Positions 35,220-47,084 of a stretch of DNA of 64,000 nt are shown here, in pieces. The DNA is taken from assembly GCA_963580455.1 (NCBI GenBank), contig OY756965.1, positions 4,972,501 to 5,036,500 of the forward strand. The letters run 5' to 3'. The notes under the pieces are model-generated. The model saw only the letters and a program-made list of their open reading frames with translations. It was not told the DNA's origin and searched no databases. Within the stretch, counting starts at the first letter, position 1. Every line of letters starts with the position of its first letter. Position numbers and translations under genes: made by a program. This stretch comes from Euonymus europaeus. Lineage: Eukaryota > Streptophyta > Magnoliopsida > Celastrales > Celastraceae.

Positions 35220-35423
35220 TAATAAAGTTCAAGAAGAAGTTTTCTCATTACATTGAACTAAAGCACCATACACAATATATATATATATATATATATACAT
35301 ATGTAATTATAGCCAACGAATATAAGCTAGAAAAGAGAGATAGACTTAGACTGGACAAATTTTAAAAGAACTGATATGTATCTGCTGAGGAGGGTGTTGG
35401 TATGTTTTTGAGGATTATATGAC
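35220..35423 (-). repeat. 5' LTR of copia C (partner missing)
   Basis: The inner end is fixed by the primer site. The outer end is placed at about 35423 because Harbinger transposase coding starts there. It includes a (TA)n tract at about 35277-35297. The matching 3' LTR was not found. Confidence 0.5.
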
Positions 35424-36382
35424 ACACCTCAAGGCGTATTGTTATCGTTGATCGCTTTCAACATTCCACTTACACAACATCCAAATGGTTTAAAAGAGTT
35501 TTACGGGCTGTTTGTTCATTGGGCACGGAGATCATTCGACCAACTATCAGAAATGGCATATATCCACGTCTCATGCAAAGATATTATCCCTATTTTAAGG
35601 TACATATTTTTTATTATTTTTTCTAATATTATCTTTTCATTGATTAATGATAAGATACTTATACAATTTTGATTAATGTAGGATTGTATTGGTGCAATTG
35701 ATGGAACACATGTTTCAGCTTGGGCACCTGCATTGAGACAAACATCTTTCTGTGGAAGGAAAACTGAAATAACACAAAATGTGATGGTTACATGTGACTT
35801 TGACATAAATTCACATTTGTGTATTGTGGTTGGGAAGGGACTGCTAATGACTCTCGAGTATTCATAGACGCAATAACAAGGACAGAAAACAACTTTCCAA
35901 TCCCTTGTGGAAATCAATTTTATCTTGTTGATGCTGGTTATCCAAATATGCATGGATTTCTTGCTCCATATCGAGGCGGAAGATATCATTTGCGTGATTA
36001 TAGTGGACAAGGAGCATCACGTGGAAAAGAAGAGTTGTTCAACTATAGACACTCCTCATGTCGAAACATTATTGAACGATGCATTGAAGTGTTAAAGGAA
36101 AGATTTCCAATTCTAAAATTAATGTCTAACTATCCACTTTGTAGGCTGAGGTTGATTCCGAGGGCATGTTGCACCGTACATAACTTCATTCGTCAGGAAC
36201 ATGCTTTAGATATGCTTTTTGCACAATATTCGTCAGAGCATATGATCTTTGAAAATGTGCCCGAGACGAGTCAGAATCAAGAAGCCATACATTTTGATGC
36301 TAATCAAACAGCTCAAACGGGACAAGTCAAAGATCAAATAACCCTTGAAATGTGGAATGCTTATTTAGCAACTCGCACATGA
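35424..36382 (+). pseudogene. PIF/Harbinger transposase (DDE_4, HARBI1-like), nearly intact
   Basis: A two-exon frame: exon 1 to 35599, an 82-bp GT..AG intron (35600-35681), and exon 2 from 35682 to the stop at 36382. Exon 1 begins inside the N-terminal region (DRFQHS...YYPYFK). Exon 2 gives DCIGAIDGTH (first catalytic Asp), GWEGTANDSRVF (second Asp), and the distal block with NIIERCIEVLKERF (catalytic Glu), then HNFIR. One base appears lost near 35810, shifting the frame between the first and second Asp. The 5' end is missing at the junction with copia C. In PIF/Harbinger a separate Myb-like protein is also needed; none is seen here. Confidence 0.85.
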
Positions 36383-36758
36383 TTTTGTGGAGTTTTTATA
36401 TCATTTTATTTTACGTAATTTGACTTTAAACAATACTCCTCATACTATCATTTATATTTTTTTTTGTTATTGATGCTACTATTGTTTAAAATTTATTCTT
36501 GATTATATTATGAAAAAAGAAATGATTGAATTATATGATATTAATCATATCAAAACAATGTCATAATTTAAATAGAAAATATGATCTCAAAATTCAAAAC
36601 CAAACGTGTTTTTCAGTTTTTCATTTTAACAAACAGTTTTTAAAAATGACAAACCAAACGCATTTCTAAAATTCTCAAAACAAAAATGGAAAACAAAAAA
36701 TAGAAAATGAAGTACAAAAACATAAAATACAAAATAGAACTACAAACCAAATGCAACC
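36383..36758 (+). mobile_element. 3' end of the Harbinger element with terminal repeat
   Basis: AT-rich 3' flank with recurrent AACCAAACG/ACCAAACGCA words. It ends GAACTACAAACCAAATGCAACC (split here as GAACTACAAACC and AAATGCAACC), followed by TAA at 36759-36761, the 3-bp TAA/TTA target preferred by PIF/Harbinger. The left terminal repeat is absent. Confidence 0.6.
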
Positions 36759-36898
36759 TAAGCTTCTGATTTTATTTCAATATGTACACACGGTTATTCA
36801 TCAAGTCAATTAGTCACGTCATCGATTTGACTGACTAAATAGCAAAAAAAATGATCAATCGTGCATATTGAAACATAATCACTTGGATACATCTCAAC

Positions 36899-37297
36899 CT
36901 CCCACATCTTTCGATGTGGGAGTTTTACACTCCGCTGCACTTGTAAATTGGGTTATACCACAGACCCAACAAGTGAACAGGTAGAGGTCATATCCAAATA
37001 ACTGAACCGAACAACCTCGCTCTAATACCATGTTGTAATTTCCACACCCCCTGCATAGTAACAATATTGTCCACTTTAGGTTGTTCGGTTCATTAGATAC
37101 ATTAGACCTATATATGGGTTGTCTAGTTCACTATGATACATCGGGCCCCCACTGCTTTGTTTCTTCTCAAGTATAGCAAGTGAGTTTAAACCAAACTCAC
37201 TAAACAAGGGAGGAAAAGACCTTGTTATGTGTATGAAATGGACTTCTCCTTATAAAATAGTCTCAACCTCCCACATCTTTTGATGTGAGAGTTGTAC
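36899..37297 (-). mobile_element. TRIM-like miniature LTR retrotransposon
   Basis: Read on the minus strand: a 5' LTR of about 267 bp (37297 to 37031) begins TGTACAACTCTCACATC and ends ACAACA; then TGGTATTAGAGC, one base from the tRNA-Met primer site; then only about 100 bp of internal sequence; then a second LTR start at 36929, TGTAAAACTCCCACATC, similar for about 38 bp before truncation. Each LTR start carries a hairpin (perfect at 36899-36922, imperfect at 37268-37291). The lack of coding sequence and the tiny internal region fit a TRIM. Confidence 0.65.
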
Positions 37298-38190
37298 ATT
37301 CATTTCATTTTCTGATCTGCCTATGCTTAAAAGAACTTTTATTTTTAAAAAAAAATCATTTTTATTGCCCAAAGGGACGGACTATAGCGGGGTCGTTGTA
37401 GTCTAGTTAGCGGCCCCGCCATCCATTTGAAACGTGAAATTCATTAGGTCTAACACGGCAGCTACATACCTATCTTTGACTAAAATAGTTTTTTATACCG
37501 AGACAATCTCATATGCACTCTATTTTCCTTTCTTTTTTGTGATAAATTTGCACTCTATTTTCATTAATCGTTATCGGCCATGGATTGAATTTGGCATTTG
37601 TAAGTTGTAACAGCTATTTAAGGAAAACAATAATAATTGAATAGCTATTTGGTTCCTTTTGTCCTAAGTTCCAACAACATATTTATTTTGAGCAAGAAAA
37701 AGATATATCCGATTATTTAATTATTCTCTTCAGGCTGTAAATCCCCAAGTGTATTTGATATTGAGATTCTCTCTCATTATCTATAATCCACTAATAAGAC
37801 GGTAGATATTAGTGCTTGAATAATCTGGATCATAATACTTACAAACACAAAACCATCAAGCATGCTTCGAATGTATAAATAAAGAGAAATTCTCTTATGA
37901 AGTCTTAAAATGAGATTTTAAAATGAGGTTCTATCTTTTGGCCTCAATTTTAAGGTATGTTTGGATTGAGGAAACGAAAGAGAATGAGAGGGAAATTCGC
38001 TAAAAGAATAGAAGAGAATGTATAATATTTTTTTGTTTATCACGTTTCGATAAGTTAAAAAAAATAAACAAATGAATTTCTCATTTCTCTAGCTTGGATA
38101 GTTATCATAAGAGAAAAGAAAGCAAAAAAATTAGTTTAATTTACTAATCTTCTTTTTAAGTTAAAGTATTATATACAACGGTAAAATAGA
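37298..38190. other. No gene; possible MITE end near 37952
   Basis: Mostly AT-rich. TAAGGTATGTTTGGATTGAG at about 37951 resembles a Tourist-type terminal repeat, but no matching right end was found. Confidence 0.4.
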
Positions 38191-38698
38191 TCACTCCCTT
38201 ATAATCCATGATTTAATCAGACTATTGGCTTGAATCCATAGCTGATGATTCTCATCTTCCAAAGCTGAAATGGAAATGGCTCCTAAAATAAATCCTAGTT
38301 TATTTCGAACCTGTAAAGCTATTTGAAAATTAGAACTCCAAAGATGATAATTAACACCATTGAGCTCTAAAGTAATTAACTTTGTAATAGAGAAATCACT
38401 TGTAACAAAATTGTAAGGATTGGCATATGGATTGTTTGGTTTTAAATTGGTTACTGCTGTATGCACAGATGGTGGTGGTTGGTAGATTTGTGGAGTGGGT
38501 AGAAGACGAGCAGTGTTGGAATAAAAAGGAAAATAAGTTGCAGGAGGTCTAACATTTGATATTTCAGCAGGAATAGAGGTTCCAGCAGCAATTGAATGAG
38601 GTAAGGAACTCACCCCCCTCATATAGTTGTTTGTTTCATTCAAAGCTTGGGATACCCTCATATATTCTGACGGGTCCACACCTGGAGGAGTCACTCCT
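38191..38698 (-). pseudogene. Copia gag N-terminal fragment (element D)
   Basis: A minus-strand frame ends at a stop at 38191. Its C-terminal part (LELNGVNYHLWSSNFQIAL, RNKLGFILG, LWIQANSLIKSWI) is the N-terminal domain of plant copia Gag. A Pro/Ser/Asn-rich stretch precedes it. The frame is open upstream through the primer site to 38727, so the true start is uncertain. Nothing downstream of this domain remains. Confidence 0.75.
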
Positions 38699-38711
38699 GG
38701 CTTTGATACCA
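38699..38711 (-). other. Primer-binding site of element D
   Basis: On the minus strand TGGTATCAAAGCC, one base off the standard tRNA-iMet site, directly after an LTR ending ...ACATCA. Confidence 0.75.
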
Positions 38712-39049
38712 TGATGTTTCTTGACATTTGCAGGTATTTTGAGTATGAAGAAGGAGATCAGAAGGAGAAGATTAGAGAGAAAAAGATAGAAAAGTTCATG
38801 AACATCTCTTGTATATTCAAAAACTTACCCAAGAAGGGTGAAGGAAAGCAATATATGTAGCTTACAATTTTGAATTTGAAACAACGGTCACTTACATGAT
38901 GTGACATATAATAAATAAATAAAAGCAATGTATATTTCTCTAGATCAAAACGATCCGTTTCAATAAACTTAAAATGCTCCGTATAATAGAATAAGTGCAA
39001 GCCAGACAAGACAAACACGTATTACATCACGTGGCTTTCATCTTCAACA
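38712..39049 (-). repeat. 5' LTR of element D
   Basis: A 338-bp block starting TGTTGAAGATGAAAGCC and ending AAACATCA on the minus strand. The inner boundary is fixed by the primer site; the outer one is inferred from TG. No second copy is in the window. Confidence 0.6.
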
Positions 39050-39744
39050 ATTGAAGCCCTAGTCCACTGTAGATTGAGAATCACGACCTACAAGACGAGA
39101 ACCACAATTTGTCATGTTATGATTTAGTTCCTCATTCTTCAAATGTTACATTTTGGTCATGATCTTACATAATCATTTTAGGATTCGTCAATGTGATGAC
39201 CTGTTTATTTGATCGAACAAAAAACTTTTAATATAATGACATGACGATAAAGGAATCTAATGTGTATCATACCATCAAAATCAAAACAAAATAAATTGAA
39301 GATGGAAATTAAAGTGAAAATTTCTCATACAATATAAATTGAAAAAAATAAAATAAAAACACCATGGTCTACTATCTTTCTTTGTGTACAATTCTCTCTA
39401 AATATGTTCGGATGTTGAGGATGAAAATCAATCAAAATACAACACCAACCAAATCATTGATTTAGACGCAGTTATCTGATGGATTTCTTTCATGAGATTT
39501 AAGTGATTATAGGAGGAAAAATATGACAGAATCAGGTGTGTCTTCGCATTTGTCATGATTTTATTTTGCCACTTGTCTTTTTTATATAAAAAAATTGTTA
39601 AATTTCCTCACGTTCAATCCAACCAAGTTAAAGAAAACAACTTTTTGACTCTTTTTTTAATGTCTGATCAGTTCGATGATTGTTAGAGATGAGCCAAAAA
39701 TTGATCGAGAAACGATTGTGTAAGATCAATGATCAAAATATCAC
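39050..39744. other. No gene recognised
   Basis: Non-coding AT-rich spacer between elements D and E. No repeat ends were seen. Confidence 0.5.
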
Positions 39745-39749
39745 ATTTG

Positions 39750-39941
39750 TTTAAAAGATTACGGAAGATTACGTAATATTATCACATTCATTATTGTAAT
39801 TATCTGTTGGGGTAATCCCTGTAATTGTGATATACCATATACATAGCCCTATTATCTCTTATAGTTTAGGAAACCACTAGCTATAAAGGTATGTATTCCG
39901 TGCGATCAAAAGATTATGAATAAAAAGCATTAGTTTTGACA
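39750..39941 (+). repeat. 5' LTR of copia element E
   Basis: 192 bp, preceded by the target duplication ATTTG (39745-39749), which recurs exactly after the right LTR. CTATAAAGGTA near 39880 is a likely TATA box. It differs from the right LTR at 11 of 192 positions by hand count. The left end is TTTAAAAG where the right copy has TGTAGAAG, so its TG start is mutated. Confidence 0.95.
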
Positions 39942-39954
39942 TGGTATCGAAGCC
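39942..39954 (+). other. Primer-binding site of copia E
   Basis: TGGTATCGAAGCC directly follows the LTR end TTGACA. It is similar to the tRNA-iMet site with small changes. Confidence 0.85.
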
Positions 39955-40036
39955 GACCAGTATTCTCGCCTGAAACCCAAACCCTTATCATCTCATATTT
40001 TAGCACCAGTATTCTAGTTTTTTGTTCTGTGTAACC

Positions 40037-43000
40037 ATGGAACCAGCAGAAACCCCCCTCAAAACCACCAGTGTATCATCTCCTATCATCTATGTCCAGA
40101 ACGATAATGTTGGCTTTAATGCTGGTGTTATTCTTACCGAATCCAATTATGATGTATGGTCTCAAATCATTGAGATACAGATAGTCGGCCGTGAAAAGCT
40201 TGAATTTATTATTGGAAATTTTGCTCCACCTACTGAATCAGAACCCCTCATATACCAAGTGGTACGCTGACAACCAAAAAAGTCAAGGGACGGTTACTTA
40301 CCTCCATGACACCTGAAATCATGAAAAGGTATCTCCGTATTCGTACAGCACGTGAAATCTGGAGTGCTCTCGCCAAAGCATTTTATGATGGCTCTGACAA
40401 AACCCTGATCTTTGCTCTTCACCAATGTGCCTTCTCTCTACGTCAAGCTGGACGTGCACTTCAACATATTATGGTGAACTCGTGGAAATTTTTCAAGAGT
40501 TAGATCATCATGACAAGGTACACATAAAAGTCCCTGATGATTTGAAATTATATCATGCTTCCATAGAACGGTTGCGCACTCATATTTTCTTGAATGGTCT
40601 TGATGTTGAGTTTGATCAAGTACGAGGTGAACTCCTTTGTATGACACCCAATTTGGATTTTGAACAAACATATGCATTTATTCGTCGGGAAGCAAATCGA
40701 AGGACACTATTTTTTGGTGATAACACTTCACCAGATTCCATGGCCATGGTTGTTCGTCGCCAACAATCCTCAGGTAACCGGCGACCACCGACTCCTTCTA
40801 ATAACACCAGTCGAAGCTTTGAGGTTGGCAATGCTAAATCTCCTGGACAAACCCGCACTTGTACTCACTGTGGTGGTTCCGGCCATACCAAATCCAGGTG
40901 CTATGGATTGATTGGGTATCCTGATTGGTGGGATCCAGCCAAAGCTCCCAGTAAACGCAATTCTAAGTCACACGCTCATGTTTCTGCTTCCACTGTTACT
41001 ACTGAGGACATCTCTATATCTGAACTCGCAGCTCTTCATGTAACAGCTGATCCACCAGGTAAGTTTTTTGACATACCCGCACCCAATAGGTCTTGTACAT
41101 GGATTATTGATTCTGGTTCAACTGATCACATGTCATTTGATATTCAATCTATTTCGGATATCCATCCTTCTGAGACACCTATTGTGTCTACAGCTAATGG
41201 TACCCCGGCCTCCTTTCTTGGTGAAGGTTCTCTTCATTTTTCTAATAATCTTCATTTAAATTCAATACTTGTAGTTCCTTCACTTAATTTTAATTTACTC
41301 TTTGTATCCCAAATTAAATCTTCTCTAAATTTGTTGTAATCTTTGGCCCTTATTTGTGTTGTTTTAAGGACATAAAGATGAGGCGGACGATTGGCCGTGG
41401 TACTAGGCGGGGCAAGCTATATTATCTTGATTTCGTGCCTTCTAGATCTAACACATTGGCTCAGTCATGTTCGGTTACTACTCCTTCCTCACATTCAGAT
41501 ATTTGGTTATGGCACAAGCGATTTGGTCATGCCTCATTTGGCTACTTGAAGCATCTATTTCCCAAGTTATTTTCTGGCATTTCTTCTTCATTGTTTAAAT
41601 GTGATAGTTGCGCTATGGCAAAGAGTTATCGTGTTTCCTTTCCACCGAATTTGAATAAAAGTACTTTGCCCTTCATGGTTGTTCATTTTGATGTATGGGG
41701 ACCTGCAAGGGTTCCCACTTTAAATGGTGCCAGATGGTTTATCTCCTTTATTGATGATTACAGTCGCATGACTTGGGTTTGCTTGATGAAAACTAAATAG
41801 GAGGTCATGGAAAAATTTAAACAATTTCATACGATGATTTCTACTCAATATAAACATGCCATTCAAGTACTTCGCATTGAGAATGGTGGCGAATTTGTTA
41901 ACCATGACATGCATCAGTTCCTACAACAACATGGTGTAGTCCATCAAACTTCATGTCCCTATACACCCCAACAAAATGGCGTAGCTGAACGGAAAAATTG
42001 ACATCTACTTGAAATGGTTCGTGCCACCTTATTTGATGCTCATATGCCTTTAAGTTATTGGGGGGAATCACTCACTGTTGCTGCCTACCTAATTAACCGT
42101 CTTCCATCCCGAATACTTACTTTTCATACACCACTTGATACTCTCCATACTTCCCTAAATGTTTCTTCTATCCCTAACCTACCTCCCAAAGTTTTTGGTT
42201 GTGTCACCTTTGTCCATCTACCCCCACATAACCGCCATAAACTTCAGCCCCGTGCTATTCAATGTGTATTTCTTGGTTATGGAGTTCACCAAAAGGGCTA
42301 TCGGTGCTACCACCCATCAACAAAGCAAGTCTATGTTACGATGGATGTTCAGTTCCATGAACATCAAATGTACTACTCTACAAGTTAGGGGGAGACTCAA
42401 CATGCTAAATATGACTTGCAGTGTCGTACACATCCATCAATGGGAGATATAAGAGTAGATACACATATGCCATTATTAGTGAATCTAGACCCAGAAAGTG
42501 AGCCCACGGGAGACCCCACACCTACACTCACCAGCCATGAGATCACACCTATAGAGCCTGTATCGAGCCATCACCCGGAGACACATGAGACTGAGCATGA
42601 CCCAGAAATTGAACTGAACAGTACACATGCACACGAAAGATCTGATAATGTAGAAGAATTGCTGGTACCACATGTCTAGTCTCCGTCCGATCCTACAGTT
42701 CTTTACGAGCCACTTCCTACAATCTCGAACCAGGTAAATCATTCTCTTCCTACCCATGTCTTACTAAACCGAGCTTCACGAGGTGTTCCTCGAGTGACAT
42801 ATGAACCTGTTTTGTCTTCTGCACCTAAGTATCCACTAAACCATTATGTTATCATAGATTGTCAAATACATGTGAGTCTTTTGTGAATCAATTATCTATT
42901 GTACATATACCTAATAGTGTGCAGAAAGCCATAAATGAACCTCGGTGGAGAGAAGCTATGAATGAGGAGATGAAGTCTCTAAAGAAGAATGGGACATGGG

Positions 43001-44447
43001 AAGTGGTGGACTTACCTCATGGAAAGAAACCTGTAGGGTGTCGCTGGATTTTTACAGTCAAGTATAAAGCAAATGGTGAGATAGAACGGTACAAAGCAAG
43101 ACTTGTGGCGAAGGATATAGTCAAAGGTATGGGATTGATTATGCTGACACATTTGCTCCAGTTGCTAAGATTAATACAATTTGTATACTATTATCTTTGG
43201 CAGCAAACCTTGACTGACCATTACATCAATTTGATGTAAAGAATGCCTTCTTACACGGGAATCTTCAAGAAGAAGTATATATGGAACTACCTCTAGGGTG
43301 TCAGTTGCAATCTGAAGCAAGTACACAAGTATGCAGATTACGTAAAGCATTATATGGGCTAAAACAATCTCCTAGAGCATGGTTTGGAAGATTCACAAAA
43401 TCAATGAAGGCATATGGTTATCGACAAAGTAGTGCAGATCATACACTCTTCATAAAGCACCAAGGAAAAAAACTTACTGCATTCATTATATATGTTGATG
43501 ATATGATTGTGACAGGTAATGATGTTGTGGACGTCTAGCACTACAGAGGTATCTCTCACGTGAGTTTGAGATGAAAGATCTAGGCCCTCTCAAATATTTT
43601 TTGGGAATTGAACTGTTAAGGTCTAAACAAGGAATATGTCTCTCACAACGAAAGTACACGCTGGATTTACTGAAGGAGGTGGGCATGTTAGTTTGCAAAT
43701 CGTGTGAAACACCTGCAGCGGAAAATGTGAAATTGGGGATCTTTGCTGATCAGATTTCCACAAACAAAGAAAGGAATCAACGGTTAGTGGGACGACTTAT
43801 GTACTTAGCGCATACCAGACTTGACCTCGTATATTCTCTGAGCGTGGTTAGTCAGTTTATGCATTCTCCCAGTACAGAACACATGCAAGCAGTGATAAGA
43901 ATTTTACAATACTTAAAATCTTCTCCAGGGAAAGGTATTGTTTTTAGAAAGGGAACCAAGTTGAATGTGGAAGGATATGCAGATGCAGATTGGGCAGGAT
44001 CAATTGTTGATAGAAGGTCAATTGTTGGGTATTTCACCTTTGTCGGAGGCAACCTTGTTACATGGCGAAGCAAAAAACAAAGGGGTTGTAGCCAGGTCAA
44101 GTGCAGAAGCCGAGTATCAAGGAATGGCAAATGAAGTATGTGAATTATTATGGATAAAGCGTTTACTATGAGAACTCAAGATCCCTTTCATTAAGCTTAT
44201 GAAACTGTATTGTGATAATAAAGCTGCTATTGATATAGCACATAATCCTATTCAACATGATCATACAAAACATGTTGAAATTGATCGACATTTTATCAAG
44301 GAAAAGTTAGAGGCCAAGATCATTGAAGTTCCACATGTGCAATCACAAGACCAAGTAGCTGATATTTTAACGAAAGCAGTATCAAGCAAAGTATTCCATG
44401 AAGTTATCAACAAGTTGGGCATAAAGGATGTTTATGCACCAACTTGA
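40037..44447 (+). pseudogene. Ty1/copia gag-pol polyprotein, mutated (element E)
   Basis: Gag starts at the ATG at 40037 and shifts frame near 40265 and 40460. A zinc knuckle CTHCGGSGHTKSRC is intact at 40860-40901. Protease WIIDSGSTDHM is at about 41100. The integrase keeps its HHCC finger (WHKRFGH...CDSC) and D, D, E residues (HFDVWG, IDDYSR, NGVAERKN). RT has YVDD at 43491-43502. RNase H shows ADADWAGS and [10 protein letters not shown]. Stops lie at about 41798, 41999, 42386 and 42677, and there are shifts in RT (about 43130, 43540) and RNase H (about 44085). Domains are well preserved but the protein cannot be made as one piece. Confidence 0.93.
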
Positions 44448-44454
44448 GGGGGAG
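44446..44454 (+). other. Polypurine tract of copia E
   Basis: GAGGGGGAG directly precedes the right LTR and overlaps the end of the RNase H stop codon region. Confidence 0.85.
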
Positions 44455-44646
44455 TGTAGAAGATTACGGGAGATTGCGTAATATTATCACATTCATTATT
44501 GTAATTATCTGTTGGGGTAATCCTTGTAATTGTGATATACCATATACATAGCACTATTATCTCCTATAGTTTAGGAAACCACTAGCTATAAAGGTAGGTA
44601 TCCCATGTGATCAAAAGATTATGAATAAAAAGCATTAGTTTTGACA
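44455..44646 (+). repeat. 3' LTR of copia element E
   Basis: 192 bp, starting TGTAGAAGATTACGGG and ending TTGACA, followed by ATTTG (44647-44651), identical to the 5' target duplication. Confidence 0.95.
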
Positions 44647-44651
44647 ATTTG

Positions 44652-46540
44652 AACAATAAGTGACTAAGTCAGAACATGTGTGGTTCGGCAATTTGCCTAC
44701 GTCCACGGATGGTCTGACATTTCATTCAGTAATTGAGTCCTTTTATAGGCTTGGGAGAGTTAACCATCTCTGTGGTAATTCTCATGATAACTATTCGTGA
44801 TAGTTGTAACTTCTAGATAACCTCCAAAGGCTAAGAATCTTTAACCGCATGTGTTATGGAAGTTCTTTGTATATACGGAATGTAGGTCCCTTAGCTGCTT
44901 GAATTATTTGATCCATAGCTATCTATTAGTAATGAAAAGTACCATTTACCCTTTTGTTGAGTATTGTGAAATAATTTATTTGCAATAAAATCAAACAATT
45001 GCATGTGCCACTTGACTTGGAAATTGGAATGTGAACGTTGTTGATAAGCCTAGAAGAAAATGATGGAACTTTCACTAGTCATCTGTAACGGATATTCAAA
45101 TTGTAATTACATAAAGCGGAGGGAAAAATATGATTGAGAATTCTTTCAAATTAAAAAAATTCTTTTGATTTAAACAAATTTTTAATGACCTAATTACTCT
45201 TAATTATGTTATTCTTAATACCAATAAAAATATCATTAAAATTTATACACCAATAAGTTATTGACTTAATTATGTTAAATTTTATATAGAATTAATTTAT
45301 TATCATAGAGACATCTCAAGTATCCAAATCAGAGTCATGACTATCAGAATAGTAATATAGTATACAAAAACTAGAAAAATCACTCATTTTTGGTAAATTT
45401 TTGTTGGGGAAGGAATAATGTAGGAGAATATATGTGTTTTTGATGCTGTAACTATATTAAAATACATATTTTGTTGATGTAACTAAATATGTGACTTGAC
45501 TCTTTTGTAATAGAGGTGAACCCAATATTGATTTTAATGTAGTTTTATTGAACACAACATGAAAGAATAGAGGTGTTGGCCATGCTAATATGAATATTGT
45601 ATAATTAAAGATTTATGTTTTGCCGATGTGATTATATTGATAGACGTATTTTGTTGATACGAATGAATTTATGACTTATAATATAAAAGAAGCGAAACCC
45701 AATTTTAATTTTAATTAAAAATAAATAAATCTATTGTTGCATTTGCTCGTGACTCAAAATTTACATTTTGTGTTTAATAAGGGTTTAATAATTACAAGGG
45801 TAATTAAAATTATATGGATAAATAAATACTGATGTTTGATATACATGTATATTATTTACTTGGATAATACTTTTACACAATTTTTTTCATATTTTAAGAA
45901 TAATAATTATCCATAAAAATAAATGAATAATTATTATCCAAATAATACATTATACTCATAGTTATCGGCTTCTCATCAAATACACGCTTAATGAAAAAAT
46001 CCACTAAGGATATCACCAATCTGAAAAATTAAGAGGATTAAAAAGAGAGGGAAAGAGGATAGAAAAGGAATAGAGAGAGATGAGAGAGAGAGAGGAGGTG
46101 ACAGGCGAGAAAGAGGAAAAAGAAAGCGGCATTGATGATTGAATATTATTGAGGTTGGGTAAAATAATTTTTTCTAAAAGCTTATAAAAAATTATTGGTA
46201 TATTTGTTCGGCATATATTTTTATTTTGTTTATTTACGGTGCCATTAGAGTAAGTGCAATGGGACATTTGAAAATGATGTTAAAATTTTAGAGTGTGTAA
46301 AGAGAGTGATTTGAAAAAATTGTATTAGAAAATATATAAAATGGTAAAAAAATGAAATATGATAGAAAAGTATGAAAAAAATGACGTTGATACTTGATAT
46401 TTAGAATGTTTGTGAATGAAAATTAAAAAAATTATATTAAAATATATATTATATTGATATGACTATATTAAAAAACGCGTTTTACTGTAATAGAAATGAA
46501 AGGACACTCAAAAATTCGGAGCGTATAGTATTGGAAAATG
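44652..46540. other. No gene recognised
   Basis: Long AT-rich non-coding spacer. Motifs around TTTTGTTGATGTAACTA recur near 45440, 45475 and 45620, but no element ends are clear. A GA-rich patch lies at about 46040-46120. Confidence 0.5.
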
Positions 46541-46544
46541 ATAT

Positions 46545-46860
46545 ATATCCCATGGGGTTGTATCCCATTGGATTCCATATTTTATTTCATTGTATTATTA
46601 CAATGGAATAACAGATTTTATTACAATGGAATAACGTATTTCATTGTAATAATACGTATTCCACTGTACTATAATCTTTTATTCTATTGTATTATTACAA
46701 TGAAATATCTCATACGTTATTCCATTCAATGGAATAACATATTCTAGCACAGTAAAATAACGTATTCCATTGTAATAGTACGCATTCCACTGTAATAAAA
46801 TCTGTTATTCCATTGTATTATATAATATAATAAATTATGGGACCCCATAAGATATAATAT
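46545..46860. mobile_element. AT-rich foldback (MITE-like) element upstream of the OBERON3-like gene
   Basis: The two halves are imperfect reverse complements. TATTACAATGGAATAACAGA and TTTTATTAC on the left match the reverse complement of 46780-46830. Variants of ATTCCATTGTAAT alternate in both orientations throughout. No coding capacity. It ends about 220 bp before the start codon of the OBERON3-like gene, so it probably lies in the promoter. Exact ends and target duplication were not settled. Confidence 0.6.
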
Positions 46861-46899
46861 CATGGAATATAAAACGGTGCGGTATAGTATTTGAGATGC

Positions 46900-47084
46900 T
46901 CTTATTATGATTTTCAGGTAAACACTTTTGAAAAACACGGCTTCAGTCAAAGAATAAATTCAACCCAACGTGAACTGAAAAACACCCCCACTTCTTCCAT
47001 ATTTTCTATTTTGCCTCTATCTACTTTATTTCTCTCGTCTATGCTTTAGTTTTAGCATCTCTCCAACCTTGTCTTCTTGAAGGC
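46900..47084 (+). promoter_or_regulatory. Likely core promoter and 5' UTR of the OBERON3-like gene
   Basis: A pyrimidine-rich stretch (46985-47080: CACTTCTTCC, CTCTATC, TCTCGTCT) directly precedes the ATG, typical of plant 5' leaders. No clear TATA box could be fixed, so the transcription start is unknown. Confidence 0.4.

Noticed and set aside
37951..38190. Second Tourist-like MITE
   Set aside because: A plausible left end (TAAGGTATGTTTGGATTGAG) exists but no matching right end was found, so no element is claimed.
46538..46950. Small ORFs on both strands near 46.5-46.9 kb
   Set aside because: They are products of the palindromic AT-rich foldback element, with repetitive Tyr/Ile/Asn residues.
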